A DNA stretch of 64,000 nucleotides. Origin: DATCLS01 sp036563805. GTDB taxonomy: Bacteria; Actinomycetota; Acidimicrobiia; Acidimicrobiales; VFJN01. The first letter of the stretch is position 1. The number at the start of each line of letters is the position of its first letter. Positions 6,646-16,738 of this stretch are shown here, one piece after another. The stretch is taken from positions 8,716 to 72,715 of the forward strand of contig DATCLS010000051.1 of NCBI GenBank assembly GCA_036563805.1, read 5' to 3'. The position numbers and the translations under genes are program-made. The notes beneath the pieces were generated by a model. It worked only from the letters and a program-made list of their open reading frames with translations. It was not told the DNA's origin and made no database searches.

Positions 6646-7482
6646 AAGGACTTCGAGGGGCGCGTGGCCGCGATCACCGGCGCGGCGTCCGGGATCGGTC
6701 GGGCACTGGCCGAGGAGCTGTCCCGGCGGGGCTGCCACCTCGCCCTGTCCGACATCGACGAGGCCGGCCTCGCCGAGACGGCCGCCCGGTGCGACGGCCG
6801 GGTGACGGTGACCACCCACCGGGTCGACGTGGCCGACCGCGAGGCGGTGCACGCCTGGGCGGACAAGGTGGTCGCCGACCACGGCAAGGTCAACCTGGCC
6901 GTCAACAACGCGGGCGTGGCCGTCGGGGCGAACATCCGCTCGATGTCCTACGAGGACCTCGACTGGCTGATGGGCATCAACTTCTGGGGCGTGGTGCACG
7001 GCACCAAAGCGTTCCTGCCCCACCTGGAGGCTGCGGGCGAGGGCCACATCGTCAACCTGTCGAGCATCTTCGGGCTCATCAGCATCCCGACGCAATCGGC
7101 CTACAACGCCGCCAAGTTCGCGGTCCGGGGGTTCACCGACGCTCTCCGGATCGAACTGAAGATCGAGCGCAGCCCTGTGTCGTGCACGACCGTTCACCCC
7201 GGCGGCGTGAAGACCAACATCGTGCGCAACGGGCGCTTCGACGCCGAGGCGCGGGAGATGGCCCTCGGCGAGGACCCGGGCGACCGCTTCGAGCGGGTGG
7301 CGTTCACCCGGCCGGAGGTCGCCGCCCGCCAGATCCTCGCCGCGGTCGAGCGCGACAAGCGCCGCGTGCTGATCGGGCCCGACGCCAAGGCCGTCGACCT
7401 CGTCTCCCGCCTGCCCGCCGGCCTGTACCAGGGGTTCCTTATCGCCACCGGCCGCCTCGAGCGGCGCCGGCGCCGGTCCTGA
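6643..7482 (+). CDS. Short-chain dehydrogenase/reductase
   Basis: 279-residue classical SDR starting at ATG 6643. The NAD(P)-binding TGAASGIG is at 12-19, NNAG follows beta-4, and the catalytic set is Ser in NLSSIF, Tyr154 and Lys158 (YNAAK). The C-terminus (LVSRLPAGLYQGFLIATGR) is longer than FabG and resembles SDR family members acting on lipophilic alcohols or ketones. No clear Shine-Dalgarno precedes the start, which lies in the second copy of a tandem repeat. The gene is transcribed toward a second SDR and a CoA-transferase; substrate unknown. Confidence 0.85.
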   Translation: MKDFEGRVAAITGAASGIGRALAEELSRRGCHLALSDIDEAGLAETAARCDGRVTVTTHRVDVADREAVHAWADKVVADHGKVNLAVNNAGVAVGANIRSMSYEDLDWLMGINFWGVVHGTKAFLPHLEAAGEGHIVNLSSIFGLISIPTQSAYNAAKFAVRGFTDALRIELKIERSPVSCTTVHPGGVKTNIVRNGRFDAEAREMALGEDPGDRFERVAFTRPEVAARQILAAVERDKRRVLIGPDAKAVDLVSRLPAGLYQGFLIATGRLERRRRRS

Positions 7483-7573
7483 CCGGCCGCCGCCGGCTGT
7501 CGGGCCGGAACGGGACCGCTTCGGGACCGGAGCGACCGGCTGCGCCGGCGTTCGTCGGCCGCCGCTCCTCGGC

Positions 7574-7589
7574 GCTAAACAGGTGTTCC
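7574..7589 (+). promoter_or_regulatory. GCTAAACAGGTGTT operator-like element
   Basis: GCTAAACAGGTGTTCC lies 45 bp before the SDR start at 7634. The core AACAGGTGTT is an imperfect palindrome. The same GCTAAACARGTGYT string occurs at 14412 before the P450 gene, and both downstream genes start GTGAGCGACTGG. A shared TetR-type regulator is likely. Confidence 0.45.
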
Positions 7590-7633
7590 AAAAGTCGGGG
7601 CGACGCCGACACGTCGAGGCACAGGAGGGGTAT

Positions 7634-8389
<756 letters not shown>

Positions 8390-8396
8390 GGGCGCC

Positions 8397-9713
8397 ATGG
8401 CCGAGGGTGCGCAGGCCGACGGTGCGAGGGCCGGGCGAGCGATGGCCGACGGGGCGCCGTCCGAGGACGTGACCGCGGGCGCCGCCGGGGCCGGGGGTGA
8501 CGCCGGGGCCGCGGCGGACGGGCCCCTGGCCGGGGTCCGGGTCGTCGAGCTGGGCAGCTTCATCGCCGGCCCGTTCGCCGGCCAGCTGCTGGCCGACCTC
8601 GGCGCCGAGGTGGTCAAGGTTGAGGCGCCCGGCGCGGGCGACGCCATGCGCCGCTGGGGCCAGCTGCTCGACGGGCGCAGCATCTGGTGGTCGGCGCTGG
8701 CCCGCAACAAACGCCTCGTCGCCGTCGACCTGCGCAAGCCCGAGGGCCAGGCGGTCGTGCGCCGGCTGGCGGCGGCCAGCGACGTCGTGCTCGAGAACTT
8801 CGCCCCCGGCCGGCTCGAGGCGTGGGGCCTCGGCTACGACGAGCTCAGCCGCCTCAACCCCCGCCTCGTGCTCACCCGGGTGTCGGGCTTCGGCCAGACC
8901 GGCCCCCGGGCCGGCGAGCGCGGCTTCGGCGCCATCGGCGAGGCCATGGGCGGGCTGCGCGAGCTGACGGGCTCGCCCGACCGGCCGCCGGCCCGGGCGG
9001 CGGTGTCGCTCGGCGACTCGATCGCCGCCCTGTTCGCCGCCTTCGGCACGGTCGCCGCCCTGCGCCAGGTCGAGCGCGACGGCCGCGGCCAGGTCGTCGA
9101 CGTCGCTCTGTACGAGGCCGTGTTCGCCCTGATGGAGTCGCTGGTCGCCGACTACGAGCTGACCGGCTACCAGCGCACCCGGGCCGGCGGCGCGCTGCCC
9201 GGGGCGGCGCCGTCGAACGCCTATCCGACCGCGGACGGGCGGATGGTCATGATCGCCGCCAACGCGGACGCCATCTGGGCCCGGCTGGCCGAGGCCATGG
9301 GCAGGCCCGAGCTGGCCACCGACGAGCGCTACGCCACCCACGTGGCCCGGGGCGCCCGCATGGCGGAGGTCGACGAGCTGGTGGCGTCGTGGACGCGCAC
9401 GCTCGACTTCGACGCCCTCGACCGGGCCCTGGAGGCGGCCGCGGTACCCCACGGCCTCATCTACCGGGCGTCGGACATCCTCGAGGACCCCCACTACCTG
9501 GCCCGGGGGATGATCCAGCGGGTGCACGACGCCGTCCTGGGCCGCGACGTCCCCATGGCCGGCGTCGTCCCCCGCCTGTCGCGCACGCCGGGGCGGATCC
9601 GGTGGGCCGGGGCCGACGTCGGCGCCCACACCCACGAGGTGCTGGCCGAGCTCGGCCTCTCGGCCGAGGAGCGCGCCGCCCTCGCCGAGGCCGGGGTCAT
9701 CCCACCGCCCTGA
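8397..9713 (+). CDS. CaiB/BaiF (class III) CoA-transferase
   Basis: 438-residue member of the formyl-CoA/carnitine CoA-transferase family, which moves CoA between carboxylic acids. The conserved body starts near residue 40 (DGPLAGVRVVELGSFIAGPF) and continues with KVEAPGAGD, the ENFAPGRLEAWGLGY segment and the catalytic Asp within VVDVALYEA. The first 39 residues are Ala/Gly-rich; ATG 8442 is an alternative start. It is 7 bp downstream of the SDR and probably co-transcribed. It likely activates or recycles a carboxylic acid in the same pathway. Confidence 0.88.
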   Translation: MAEGAQADGARAGRAMADGAPSEDVTAGAAGAGGDAGAAADGPLAGVRVVELGSFIAGPFAGQLLADLGAEVVKVEAPGAGDAMRRWGQLLDGRSIWWSALARNKRLVAVDLRKPEGQAVVRRLAAASDVVLENFAPGRLEAWGLGYDELSRLNPRLVLTRVSGFGQTGPRAGERGFGAIGEAMGGLRELTGSPDRPPARAAVSLGDSIAALFAAFGTVAALRQVERDGRGQVVDVALYEAVFALMESLVADYELTGYQRTRAGGALPGAAPSNAYPTADGRMVMIAANADAIWARLAEAMGRPELATDERYATHVARGARMAEVDELVASWTRTLDFDALDRALEAAAVPHGLIYRASDILEDPHYLARGMIQRVHDAVLGRDVPMAGVVPRLSRTPGRIRWAGADVGAHTHEVLAELGLSAEERAALAEAGVIPPP

Positions 9714-9746
9714 CCGGCCCGCCGCGAGCCCCACCCGGGCGGGGCG

Positions 9747-10682
9747 TCAGGGCGCGTCCGGCGCCTCCGCCGGCGAGCCCGAGGGTGACGGGGGCGAGCC
9801 CCCGATCCGGGCCGTGAGCGACGCCGTGGTCGCCGTGAGCCGGCGGGCGTAGGGGGTCATCTCCTCGGCGGTCAGGCGGGCGGCGAACCCGGTGAGCGTG
9901 ACGGCCAGGCACACCCGGCCGGTGCGGTCGAAGACGGGGGCGCTGACGAGGCCGAGCTGGTACGACTCGATGCCATCCAGGTCGACCAGCAGGTAGTCGT
10001 CGTCGGTCATGGCCTGGACGACCCGCTCGGCCGCCGCCCGGACCTCGGGGTTGGCGGCGTCGGCGGCCAGGGCGGCGAGCGCCCGGCGCAGGGCCGGCCC
10101 GCCCTCGCCCTGCAGCGCCACCGCGTAGCTCCGGCGCCGGACGACGTCGAGGGCGTGGCGGTAGCGGGCCCGGCGGCGCTCGTCGAGGCGCGGTCCCAGC
10201 CGCTGCAGCCAGCGGTCGACGGCGGCGGGCTCGGACCAGGCCATGAACACGGTGCCCAGCGGCGGGGCCAGGGGCACCGTGTAGCCCGGCCGGGAGCCGA
10301 ACGCCACCGGTGCGGCGGCCTGGCCCTCGACGGCGACGATGACCATGTCGTCGCCGACCACGGCGCTCGCCACCACCTGGACGCCCAGCTCGTCGCTCAG
10401 CCGCAGCAGGGCGGGCCGGGCGAGCTCGAGCACGTGGCGGTCGAGCCCCGCGGCCGCGTCGCCGACCGCCACCAGGGCGGGGCCCAGCCGGTAGGTCTTG
10501 TCGACCGGGTCGCGCGTCAGCCAGCCCGCCTCGGTGAGCGCGACCAGCATCGAGTACGCGGTCGCCTTGTTGAGGCCGAGCCGCCGCGCCAGCTCGGACA
10601 GGCCGAACGACCGCCCGGGGTGGCGGCTCAGGAACGTGACGAGGGCGACGGTGCGCTCGACGCCGGGGGCGGGACGGGCCAT
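9747..10682 (-). CDS. IclR-family transcriptional regulator
   Basis: 311 residues. An N-terminal winged helix (about 8-65) contains the helix-turn-helix GLSELARRLGLNKATAYSML, and the IclR effector-binding domain (about 75-290) contains LPLAPPLGTVFMAW and an AAPVFDRTGRVCLAVTL segment. It is convergent with the CoA-transferase gene and lies 40 bp downstream of the SDR gene at 10723, in the same direction. It is a candidate regulator of this catabolic block; ligand unknown. The C-terminal 20 residues are Pro/Ser-rich. Confidence 0.87.
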   Translation of the reverse strand: MARPAPGVERTVALVTFLSRHPGRSFGLSELARRLGLNKATAYSMLVALTEAGWLTRDPVDKTYRLGPALVAVGDAAAGLDRHVLELARPALLRLSDELGVQVVASAVVGDDMVIVAVEGQAAAPVAFGSRPGYTVPLAPPLGTVFMAWSEPAAVDRWLQRLGPRLDERRRARYRHALDVVRRRSYAVALQGEGGPALRRALAALAADAANPEVRAAAERVVQAMTDDDYLLVDLDGIESYQLGLVSAPVFDRTGRVCLAVTLTGFAARLTAEEMTPYARRLTATTASLTARIGGSPPSPSGSPAEAPDAP

Positions 10683-10722
10683 GGGGCGACCTCGGGTGGC
10701 GGGGAGGCGGGGCGGCCGCGCC

Positions 10723-11520
<798 letters not shown>

Positions 11521-11639
11521 TGCACTCCCCCCTCCGGTCGCCGCTTTGGTCGTCAGGGCAACCGACTCGGTGTCAGGAGCAACCACCGTAGGGAGGCGCC
11601 GATGGGCGGGCAACGCCGCCGCGCTGGTTGACTGGTCCG

Positions 11640-11954
11640 ATGCACCTCTACGTCGAACCGGGACAGGACGGCGTCGTCGAGCTGCGCGAGGCCGACGACT
11701 TCACCTCGCTGAAGGTGGTGGCGGCGGGGCCGGAAGACTGGACGGCCCTGGCCGACGCCCTGCGGGCCGCCGCCAGCCTCGAGCCGCCGCACGCCTGGCT
11801 GGGCCTGGAGGCGCTCGCCGGCCTGTCCGGCCGCGGCGACGACCCGGCCTGGCGGGACGGCTTCGCCAAGATGGTCGACTACGCCCGCACGCAGGGCTGG
11901 GTGAACGAGGCGGGCTCCGCGGTCCGGGCCCACGTGGAGTGGTGGGATGGCTGA
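11640..11954 (+). CDS. Small acidic protein of unknown function
   Basis: 104 residues from ATG 11640 (TTG 11628 is also possible). The protein is acidic and Trp-rich, with WTALADALRAAASLEP, an AWLGLEALAGL segment and a VEWWDG end. No signal peptide or membrane segment. I do not recognise a family; codon use matches the neighbours. It is transcribed toward queF 57 bp downstream but shows no evident functional link to it. Confidence 0.55.
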   Translation: MHLYVEPGQDGVVELREADDFTSLKVVAAGPEDWTALADALRAAASLEPPHAWLGLEALAGLSGRGDDPAWRDGFAKMVDYARTQGWVNEAGSAVRAHVEWWDG

Positions 11955-12011
11955 CGCGGGCGGGGGATCGGGGCGGCGCCGGGGCGTTCCGCCACTAGCC
12001 TGGCTGTGCCC

Positions 12012-12434
12012 ATGAACAGCCCGACCAGCGCCGACGGCAGTGCCCGGACCAGCACCGACGGCCTCTCGGTCCTGGGTGCGACGGTCCGCCACCCCATCGA
12101 GCACGTCGAGTGCTTCGACGCGCCCGAGCACGTGACGCTGGTGCGGTTCACCACCGACGAGCTGCTGTCCCGCTGCCCGGTCACCGAGCAGCCCGACATC
12201 TCCTCGCTGCGCATCGAGTACCGGCCCGACAGGCGGTGCGTCGAGTCGAAGTCGCTGAAGCTCTACCTGTGGTCGTTCCGCGACCGCAAGGTGTTCTGCG
12301 AGGCGATGGCGGCCGAGATCGCCGACGAGATCATGCGGAGCGCGCAGCCTCACGAGGTGACGGTCACGGTGACCCAGCACGCCCGGGGCGGCATCGTCAC
12401 CGAGGCCGTGGCCGAGCGCCGGAGCGGGGCGTGA
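12012..12434 (+). CDS. queF: NADPH-dependent 7-cyano-7-deazaguanine reductase (preQ0 reductase)
   Basis: 140-residue short-form QueF that reduces the nitrile of preQ0 to the amine preQ1 in queuosine synthesis. The catalytic Cys55 and Asp62 stand in RCPVTEQPD, at the same positions as in the Bacillus enzyme, and the family motif ESKSLKLYLWSFR follows at about 76-88. Start ATG 12012; a GTG at 12006 is the only alternative. It overlaps queC by GTGA, so the two are translationally coupled. QueF implies tRNA queuosine rather than a preQ0-derived end product. Confidence 0.95.
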   Translation: MNSPTSADGSARTSTDGLSVLGATVRHPIEHVECFDAPEHVTLVRFTTDELLSRCPVTEQPDISSLRIEYRPDRRCVESKSLKLYLWSFRDRKVFCEAMAAEIADEIMRSAQPHEVTVTVTQHARGGIVTEAVAERRSGA

Positions 12435-13174
12435 GCGGCCCCGCGGCAGCCGAGCCCGCGGCCCACGAGCCGGCGGACGTGCGCCGGGTGGACGAGCGCC
12501 TCGTCGTCGTCACCGTGTCGGGCGGGCTCGACTCGGTGACGCTGGCCCACTCCCTGGCCGCCGAGGGCCACGAGCTGGTGTGCCTGTCGTTCGACTACGG
12601 CCAGCGCCACGCCAAGGAGGTCGCCTTCGCCCGGGCCTGCGCCGAGCGCCTCGGCGCCGACCATCACGTGGTCGACCTGCGCTCGGTCGGGGCGCTGCTG
12701 TCGGGCTCGGCGCTGACCGACGCCTCGGTGGACGTGCCCGAGGGCCACTACACCGACGCCACGATGGCGGTCACGGTCGTGCCCAACCGCAACGCCATCA
12801 TGCTGGCCGTCGCCGTGGGCGTGGCGACCGCCCGGGGCGCGCCGGCCGTGGCCACCGCCGTGCACGCCGGCGACCACGCCATCTACCCCGACTGCCGGCC
12901 GGCGTTCATCGCCGCCGCCGAGCACGAGGCCCGGGTGGCCAACGAGGGGTTTCTGCCCGAGGGCTTCCGGATCCTGGCCCCGTTCGTCGAGTGGACCAAG
13001 GTCGACATCGTCCGGCGGGGCGCCGAGGTCGGCGTGCCCTTCGCCGAGACCTGGTCGTGCTACGTGGGCGGCGAGCGCCACTGCGGGCGGTGCGGCACGT
13101 GCGTCGAGCGCCGGGAGGCGTTCGAGCTGGCCGGCGTCGCCGACCCGACCGACTACGACGCCGTCCCGGTCTGA
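12431..13174 (+). CDS. queC: 7-cyano-7-deazaguanine synthase
   Basis: 247 residues. QueC converts 7-carboxy-7-deazaguanine to preQ0 using ATP and ammonia. The PP-loop SGGLDS is at 30-35, FDYGQRH follows at about 57-63, and the zinc cysteines are Cys210, Cys218, Cys221 and Cys224. Start GTG 12431 overlaps the queF stop. The first 24 residues are a low-complexity Ala/Pro extension before the conserved VVVTVSGG. It is followed by queD after 13 bp. Confidence 0.95.
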   Translation: MSGPAAAEPAAHEPADVRRVDERLVVVTVSGGLDSVTLAHSLAAEGHELVCLSFDYGQRHAKEVAFARACAERLGADHHVVDLRSVGALLSGSALTDASVDVPEGHYTDATMAVTVVPNRNAIMLAVAVGVATARGAPAVATAVHAGDHAIYPDCRPAFIAAAEHEARVANEGFLPEGFRILAPFVEWTKVDIVRRGAEVGVPFAETWSCYVGGERHCGRCGTCVERREAFELAGVADPTDYDAVPV

Positions 13175-13187
13175 TGGGCGGACGCTG

Positions 13188-13559
13188 ATGTTCACGATCG
13201 CCAAGCGCTTCTCGTTCTCGGCGTCGCACCAGCTCACCACCGTGCCCGACGACCACAAGTGCCGCCGGCTCCATGGCCACAACTACGAGGTCGAGGTCGT
13301 GTGCGCGGCCCGCGACCTCGACGAGCACGCCATGGTCGTCGACTACCTGGCGCTCGACCCGGTCAAGCGGTTCCTCGACCGCACGGTCGACCACCGCCAC
13401 CTGAACGACGTCATGGACGGCGAGCCGACGGCCGAGCGGCTGGCCTGGTGGCTGTTCGAGGCGCTGAAGGCCGAGCTGCCCGCCGAGGTGGCGGCCCGGC
13501 TCGCCGCCATCCGGGTCCACGAGACGCCGCGGACATGGGCCGAGTACCGGCCCGGCTGA
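13188..13559 (+). CDS. queD: 6-carboxy-5,6,7,8-tetrahydropterin synthase
   Basis: 123-residue QueD/PTPS-family enzyme making 6-carboxytetrahydropterin from dihydroneopterin triphosphate. Zinc ligands are His14 (SASHQL), His29 and His31 (LHGHNY), with catalytic Cys25. The C-terminal VHETPRTWAEY carries the family Glu near the pterin. The ATG at 13188 lacks a strong ribosome site but follows queC closely. GTP cyclohydrolase (FolE), which feeds this step, is not in the window. Confidence 0.94.
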   Translation: MFTIAKRFSFSASHQLTTVPDDHKCRRLHGHNYEVEVVCAARDLDEHAMVVDYLALDPVKRFLDRTVDHRHLNDVMDGEPTAERLAWWLFEALKAELPAEVAARLAAIRVHETPRTWAEYRPG

Positions 13560-14347
13560 CGGGGCCGGGCGAGGGCGCCGGCGGCGCCGAGCCGGACCCG
13601 ACGCGGCCCGCGGCGGGCGGCCCCGAGGCGGCCGGTGGGCCCGAGGCGGCCGGAGGGTCCGACGAGCTCGTCGTCTCCGAGGTGTTCGGGCCCACGTTCC
13701 AGGGCGAGGGGCCGTCGGTGGGCCGGCGCGCCGGCTTCGTCCGCCTGGGTCGCTGCAATCTCGACTGCCGCTGGTGCGACACGCCCTACACGTGGGACTG
13801 GGACCGCTACGACCCCGCCGCCGAGCTGCGGCGCGAGCCGGTGACCGCCGTCGTCGAGCGGCTGGCGGCCATGGAGCCCGAGATCGTGGTCGTGACCGGC
13901 GGGGAGCCGCTGCTCCAGGCCCGGCGGCTCCTCCCGCTGCTCGCGGCGTGCCGCGACCGGGCCTGGCCCGTCGAGGTGGAGACGAACGGCACCCGGGCGC
14001 CCGACCCGGCGCTCGTCCCACTCGTCGCCCGCTGGAACGTGTCGCCCAAGCTGGCCAACAGCGGCGTGGCGGCCGCCGACCGGATCCGGCCGGACGCGCT
14101 GGCCGCGCTCGTCGCCACGGGCCGGGCCGTGTTCAAGTTCGTCGTCACCGGCGAGGGCGACCTCGATGAGGTGGCGGCGCTGGCCGCCGAGCACCGCCTG
14201 GCGCCCGTGTGGCTCATGCCCGAGGGCACCGACGCCGCCACCGTGCTCGACCGCCTGCGCCGCCTGGCGGACCCGGCCCTGGCCCGCGGCTGGAACGTGA
14301 CCCCCCGCCTGCACGTCCTGCTCTGGGGCGACGAGCGGGGCCGCTGA
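13535..14347 (+). CDS. queE: 7-carboxy-7-deazaguanine synthase (radical SAM)
   Basis: 270 residues from ATG 13535, overlapping queD by 25 bp. The core begins near residue 45 (VVSEVFGPTFQGEG). The radical-SAM cluster cysteines are Cys74, Cys78 and Cys81 (CNLDCRWC), VVVTGGEPLLQ follows, and VSPKLANSG is a QueE signature. The N-terminal 45 residues are a Gly/Pro/Glu-rich linker with a repeated GGPEAA unit, so a later start is possible. Catalyses ring contraction of carboxytetrahydropterin. Last gene of the que block. Confidence 0.93.
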   Translation: MGRVPARLTGPGEGAGGAEPDPTRPAAGGPEAAGGPEAAGGSDELVVSEVFGPTFQGEGPSVGRRAGFVRLGRCNLDCRWCDTPYTWDWDRYDPAAELRREPVTAVVERLAAMEPEIVVVTGGEPLLQARRLLPLLAACRDRAWPVEVETNGTRAPDPALVPLVARWNVSPKLANSGVAAADRIRPDALAALVATGRAVFKFVVTGEGDLDEVAALAAEHRLAPVWLMPEGTDAATVLDRLRRLADPALARGWNVTPRLHVLLWGDERGR

Positions 14348-14411
14348 CCGCGCCCCAGCCCGGCTCTCGGCCGGCGCCTGTCCCGGGGGTCGGTCGTCGC
14401 GTGCCTCGCGT

Positions 14412-14429
14412 GCTAAACAAGTGCTTAGC
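14412..14429 (+). promoter_or_regulatory. Imperfect palindrome GCTAAACAAGTGCTTAGC
   Basis: An 18-bp element with 14 of 18 positions symmetric and perfect GCTAA/TTAGC arms, 31 bp before the P450 start. It contains the GCTAAACARGTGYT string also found at 7574. The core AACAAGTGCTT resembles the KstR2-type consensus AnCAAGnnCTTGnT as I recall it. Likely operator for a TetR-type repressor of catabolic genes. Confidence 0.5.
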
Positions 14430-14460
14430 GCGGTACTCGCACGGCACCCGGAGGGACGCG

Positions 14461-15741
14461 GTGAGCGACTGGAAGACGATCGACTTCTTCAGCGACGAGA
14501 GCCTGGTCGAGGACCCGTACCCCTACTTCGAGCAGCTGCGCGACGCCGGCCCCGTGGTCCCGCTGCCACACCTGGGGGTCGTGGCGGTGACGGGCTACGA
14601 GGAGGCCAACGAGGTGTATCGCGACACCGACACGTTCTCGTCGTGCAACGCGGTCATCGGCCCGTTCGCCACGTTCCCGGTGCCGCTCGAGGGCGACGAC
14701 GTCGGCGAGATCATCGACCGGTACCGCGACCAGCTCCCGATGAGCGAGCACATGGTCACGATGGACCCGCCGGCCCACACCCGGGAGCGGGCCCTGCTCA
14801 TGCGGCTGATCACCCCCAAGCGCCTCAAGGACAACGAGGCGTTCATGTGGCGGCTGGCCGACAAGCAGCTCGACGAGTTCCTGGCCGACGGCCGGTGCGA
14901 GTTCATCAGCGCCTACTCGCAGCCGTTCGCCATGCTCGTCGTAGCCGACCTGCTCGGCGTGCCCGAGGAGGACCACCAGCGGTTCAAGGAGGGCTTCGGC
15001 CTGGCCGGCCCGCCCGGCGGCCTCGGCGGCCGGGAGGAGAGCGACGTGGGCGACAACCCACTGAGCTGGCTGGACGACACGTTCGCCGCGTACGTCGAGG
15101 ACCGGCGCCGCTCGCCTCGCAAGGACGTGCTCACCGACCTGGCGCTGGCCACCTACCCCGACGGGGCCATCCCGGAGGTCACGGCGGTGGTGCGCACGGC
15201 CACGTTCCTGTTCGCCGCCGGCCAGGAGACCACGGCCAAGCTGCTGGGGACGGCGGTGAAGCACCTGGCCGAGCACCCCGAGCTGCAGGACGAGCTGCGC
15301 CGTGAGCGCGACCGCATCCCCGGGTTCATCGAGGAGGCGCTGCGGGTCGAGAGCCCCGTGAAGGCCGACTTCCGGCTGGCCCGGCGCACGACGCAGGTCG
15401 GCGGCGTCGACATCAAGGCCGGCACGCCGGTCATGCTGCTCAACGGCGCCGCCAACCGCGACCCCCGGCGGTTCGAGTGCCCGCACGACTTCGCGCTCGA
15501 CCGGGCCAACGCGCAGTCCCACATCGCCTTCGGCCGGGGCGCCCACTCGTGCCCCGGCGGCCCCCTGGCCCGGGCCGAGGCGCGGGTCAGCCTGGAGCGC
15601 ATCCTCGACCGGACGCGGGACATCCGTCTGTCCGAGGAGCACCACGGCCCGCCCGGTGCCCGCCGCTTCTCCTACGAGCCGACCTGGATCCTGCGCGGCC
15701 TCCGCTCGCTGCACATCGAGTTCACTCCGGTAATGTCATAG
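14461..15741 (+). CDS. Cytochrome P450
   Basis: 426-residue soluble bacterial P450 monooxygenase. Start GTG 14461, preceded by GGAGGG with 5-bp spacing. The I-helix oxygen-activation motif AAGQETT is near 250-256, the K-helix ExxR is in EEALRVESP, and the heme loop FGRGAHSCPGG carries the ligand Cys near 364. It needs ferredoxin partners that are not in the window. It is followed by an LLM oxidoreductase. The shared upstream element and the identical first four residues (MSDW) link it to the SDR at 7634. Substrate unknown; terpenoid or steroid-like compounds are typical for such loci. Confidence 0.93.
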   Translation: MSDWKTIDFFSDESLVEDPYPYFEQLRDAGPVVPLPHLGVVAVTGYEEANEVYRDTDTFSSCNAVIGPFATFPVPLEGDDVGEIIDRYRDQLPMSEHMVTMDPPAHTRERALLMRLITPKRLKDNEAFMWRLADKQLDEFLADGRCEFISAYSQPFAMLVVADLLGVPEEDHQRFKEGFGLAGPPGGLGGREESDVGDNPLSWLDDTFAAYVEDRRRSPRKDVLTDLALATYPDGAIPEVTAVVRTATFLFAAGQETTAKLLGTAVKHLAEHPELQDELRRERDRIPGFIEEALRVESPVKADFRLARRTTQVGGVDIKAGTPVMLLNGAANRDPRRFECPHDFALDRANAQSHIAFGRGAHSCPGGPLARAEARVSLERILDRTRDIRLSEEHHGPPGARRFSYEPTWILRGLRSLHIEFTPVMS

Positions 15742-15752
15742 CTTCAGCTATG
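15737..15752. promoter_or_regulatory. CATAGCTTCAGCTATG inverted repeat
   Basis: Perfect 7-bp arms with a 2-bp centre, overlapping the TAG stop of the P450 gene and lying 50 bp before the LLM gene. It is an unusually AT-rich block for this DNA. A repressor operator for the LLM gene is the likely role; the stem is too short and the loop too tight for a good terminator. Confidence 0.4.
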
Positions 15753-15801
15753 GCGCCGGGCGGGTGAGGGGCCCGGCGAGTCGAGGGGGGCGCTGGCCGT
15801 C

Positions 15802-16719
15802 GTGACCGAGATCCGGATCGGCTTCGTCACCGCCGGCGACCCCGACGAGGCCGCCGCTCTCGAGCAGCTGCCCATCGACTCGCTGTGGACCGGGGGCCAC
15901 GTGGCCTCCCGCAACCCGTCGCCCGAGGCGATGATGAACCTGGCCCGCCTGTCGGTGGCCACCCGGCGGGTCACGATCGGCACGTCGATCCTGCTGCTCC
16001 CCCTGTACGAGCCGGCCATCGTGGCCAAGCAGGTCGCCGACCTCGACCGGGCCACCGGCGGGCGCGTGGTGCTGGGGGTCGGCGTCGGGGGCGAGTACCC
16101 GGCCGAGTTCCGGGCCTGCCGCGTGCCCCTCCGGGAGCGGGGCCCGCGCACCGACGAGGCCATCGGCCTGATCCGCCGGCTGTGGACCGCCGAGACGATC
16201 GGCCACGACGGGCGCTTCTACGCCATGGAGGACGTCCGCGTGCACCCGGCACCGGCCCAGCCCGGGGGCCCGCCGATCGTGGTCGCCGGGCGCAAGGAGC
16301 CGGCCATGCGACGCGCCGCCCGGCTGGGCGACGGCTGGATGCCCTACCTGTACTCGCCCCGGCGCTATGCGGCGGCGGCCGCCACGATCCGGCAGGAGGC
16401 GGCGGCGGCCGGCCGCGACCTCGCCGGCTTCGGGTGGTACGCGTTCGTGTTCGTCAACGTCGACCCCGACGGCGACCGGGCCCGCGCCGCTGCGGCCCGC
16501 ACGCTGGGCGGGACCTACGACCAGGACTTCCGGGCGATCGTCGACCGCGTGGCCGCCGCCGGCACGCCGGACGAGGTCGCTGACAGGCTCGCGGCCTTCG
16601 TCGAGGCGGGCGCCCGCCACTTCGTGTTCCTGCCCGCGGTCGGGGCGGACGGCGACGCCCGCGCCGTCGTCGGCCGCCTCGTCGAGGACATCGTGCCCCG
16701 GGTGCGGGCCCGGGTCTGA
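15802..16719 (+). CDS. LLM-class (F420-dependent type) oxidoreductase
   Basis: 305-residue luciferase-like TIM-barrel protein. Visible motifs: IRIGFVTAGDPDEAAAL, SLWTGGHV, TSILLLPLYEPAIVAKQVADLDRATGGR, VLGVGVGGEYPAEF and RLGDGWMPYLYSP. Start GTG 15802 follows GAGGGGGG at 11 bp. It probably shares a transcript with the upstream P450 or uses the palindrome at 15737. It is convergent with the second P450 (19 bp between stops). Cofactor choice (F420 or FMN) is inferred from the family; substrate unknown. Confidence 0.82.
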   Translation: MTEIRIGFVTAGDPDEAAALEQLPIDSLWTGGHVASRNPSPEAMMNLARLSVATRRVTIGTSILLLPLYEPAIVAKQVADLDRATGGRVVLGVGVGGEYPAEFRACRVPLRERGPRTDEAIGLIRRLWTAETIGHDGRFYAMEDVRVHPAPAQPGGPPIVVAGRKEPAMRRAARLGDGWMPYLYSPRRYAAAAATIRQEAAAAGRDLAGFGWYAFVFVNVDPDGDRARAAAARTLGGTYDQDFRAIVDRVAAAGTPDEVADRLAAFVEAGARHFVFLPAVGADGDARAVVGRLVEDIVPRVRARV

Positions 16720-16738
16720 GGGCCATCCCTCCCGGCCG

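Noticed and set aside
14209..14460. N-terminal extension of the P450 frame into queE
   Set aside because: Overlaps the end of queE out of frame with low-complexity translation; GTG 14461 has a GGAGGG ribosome site.
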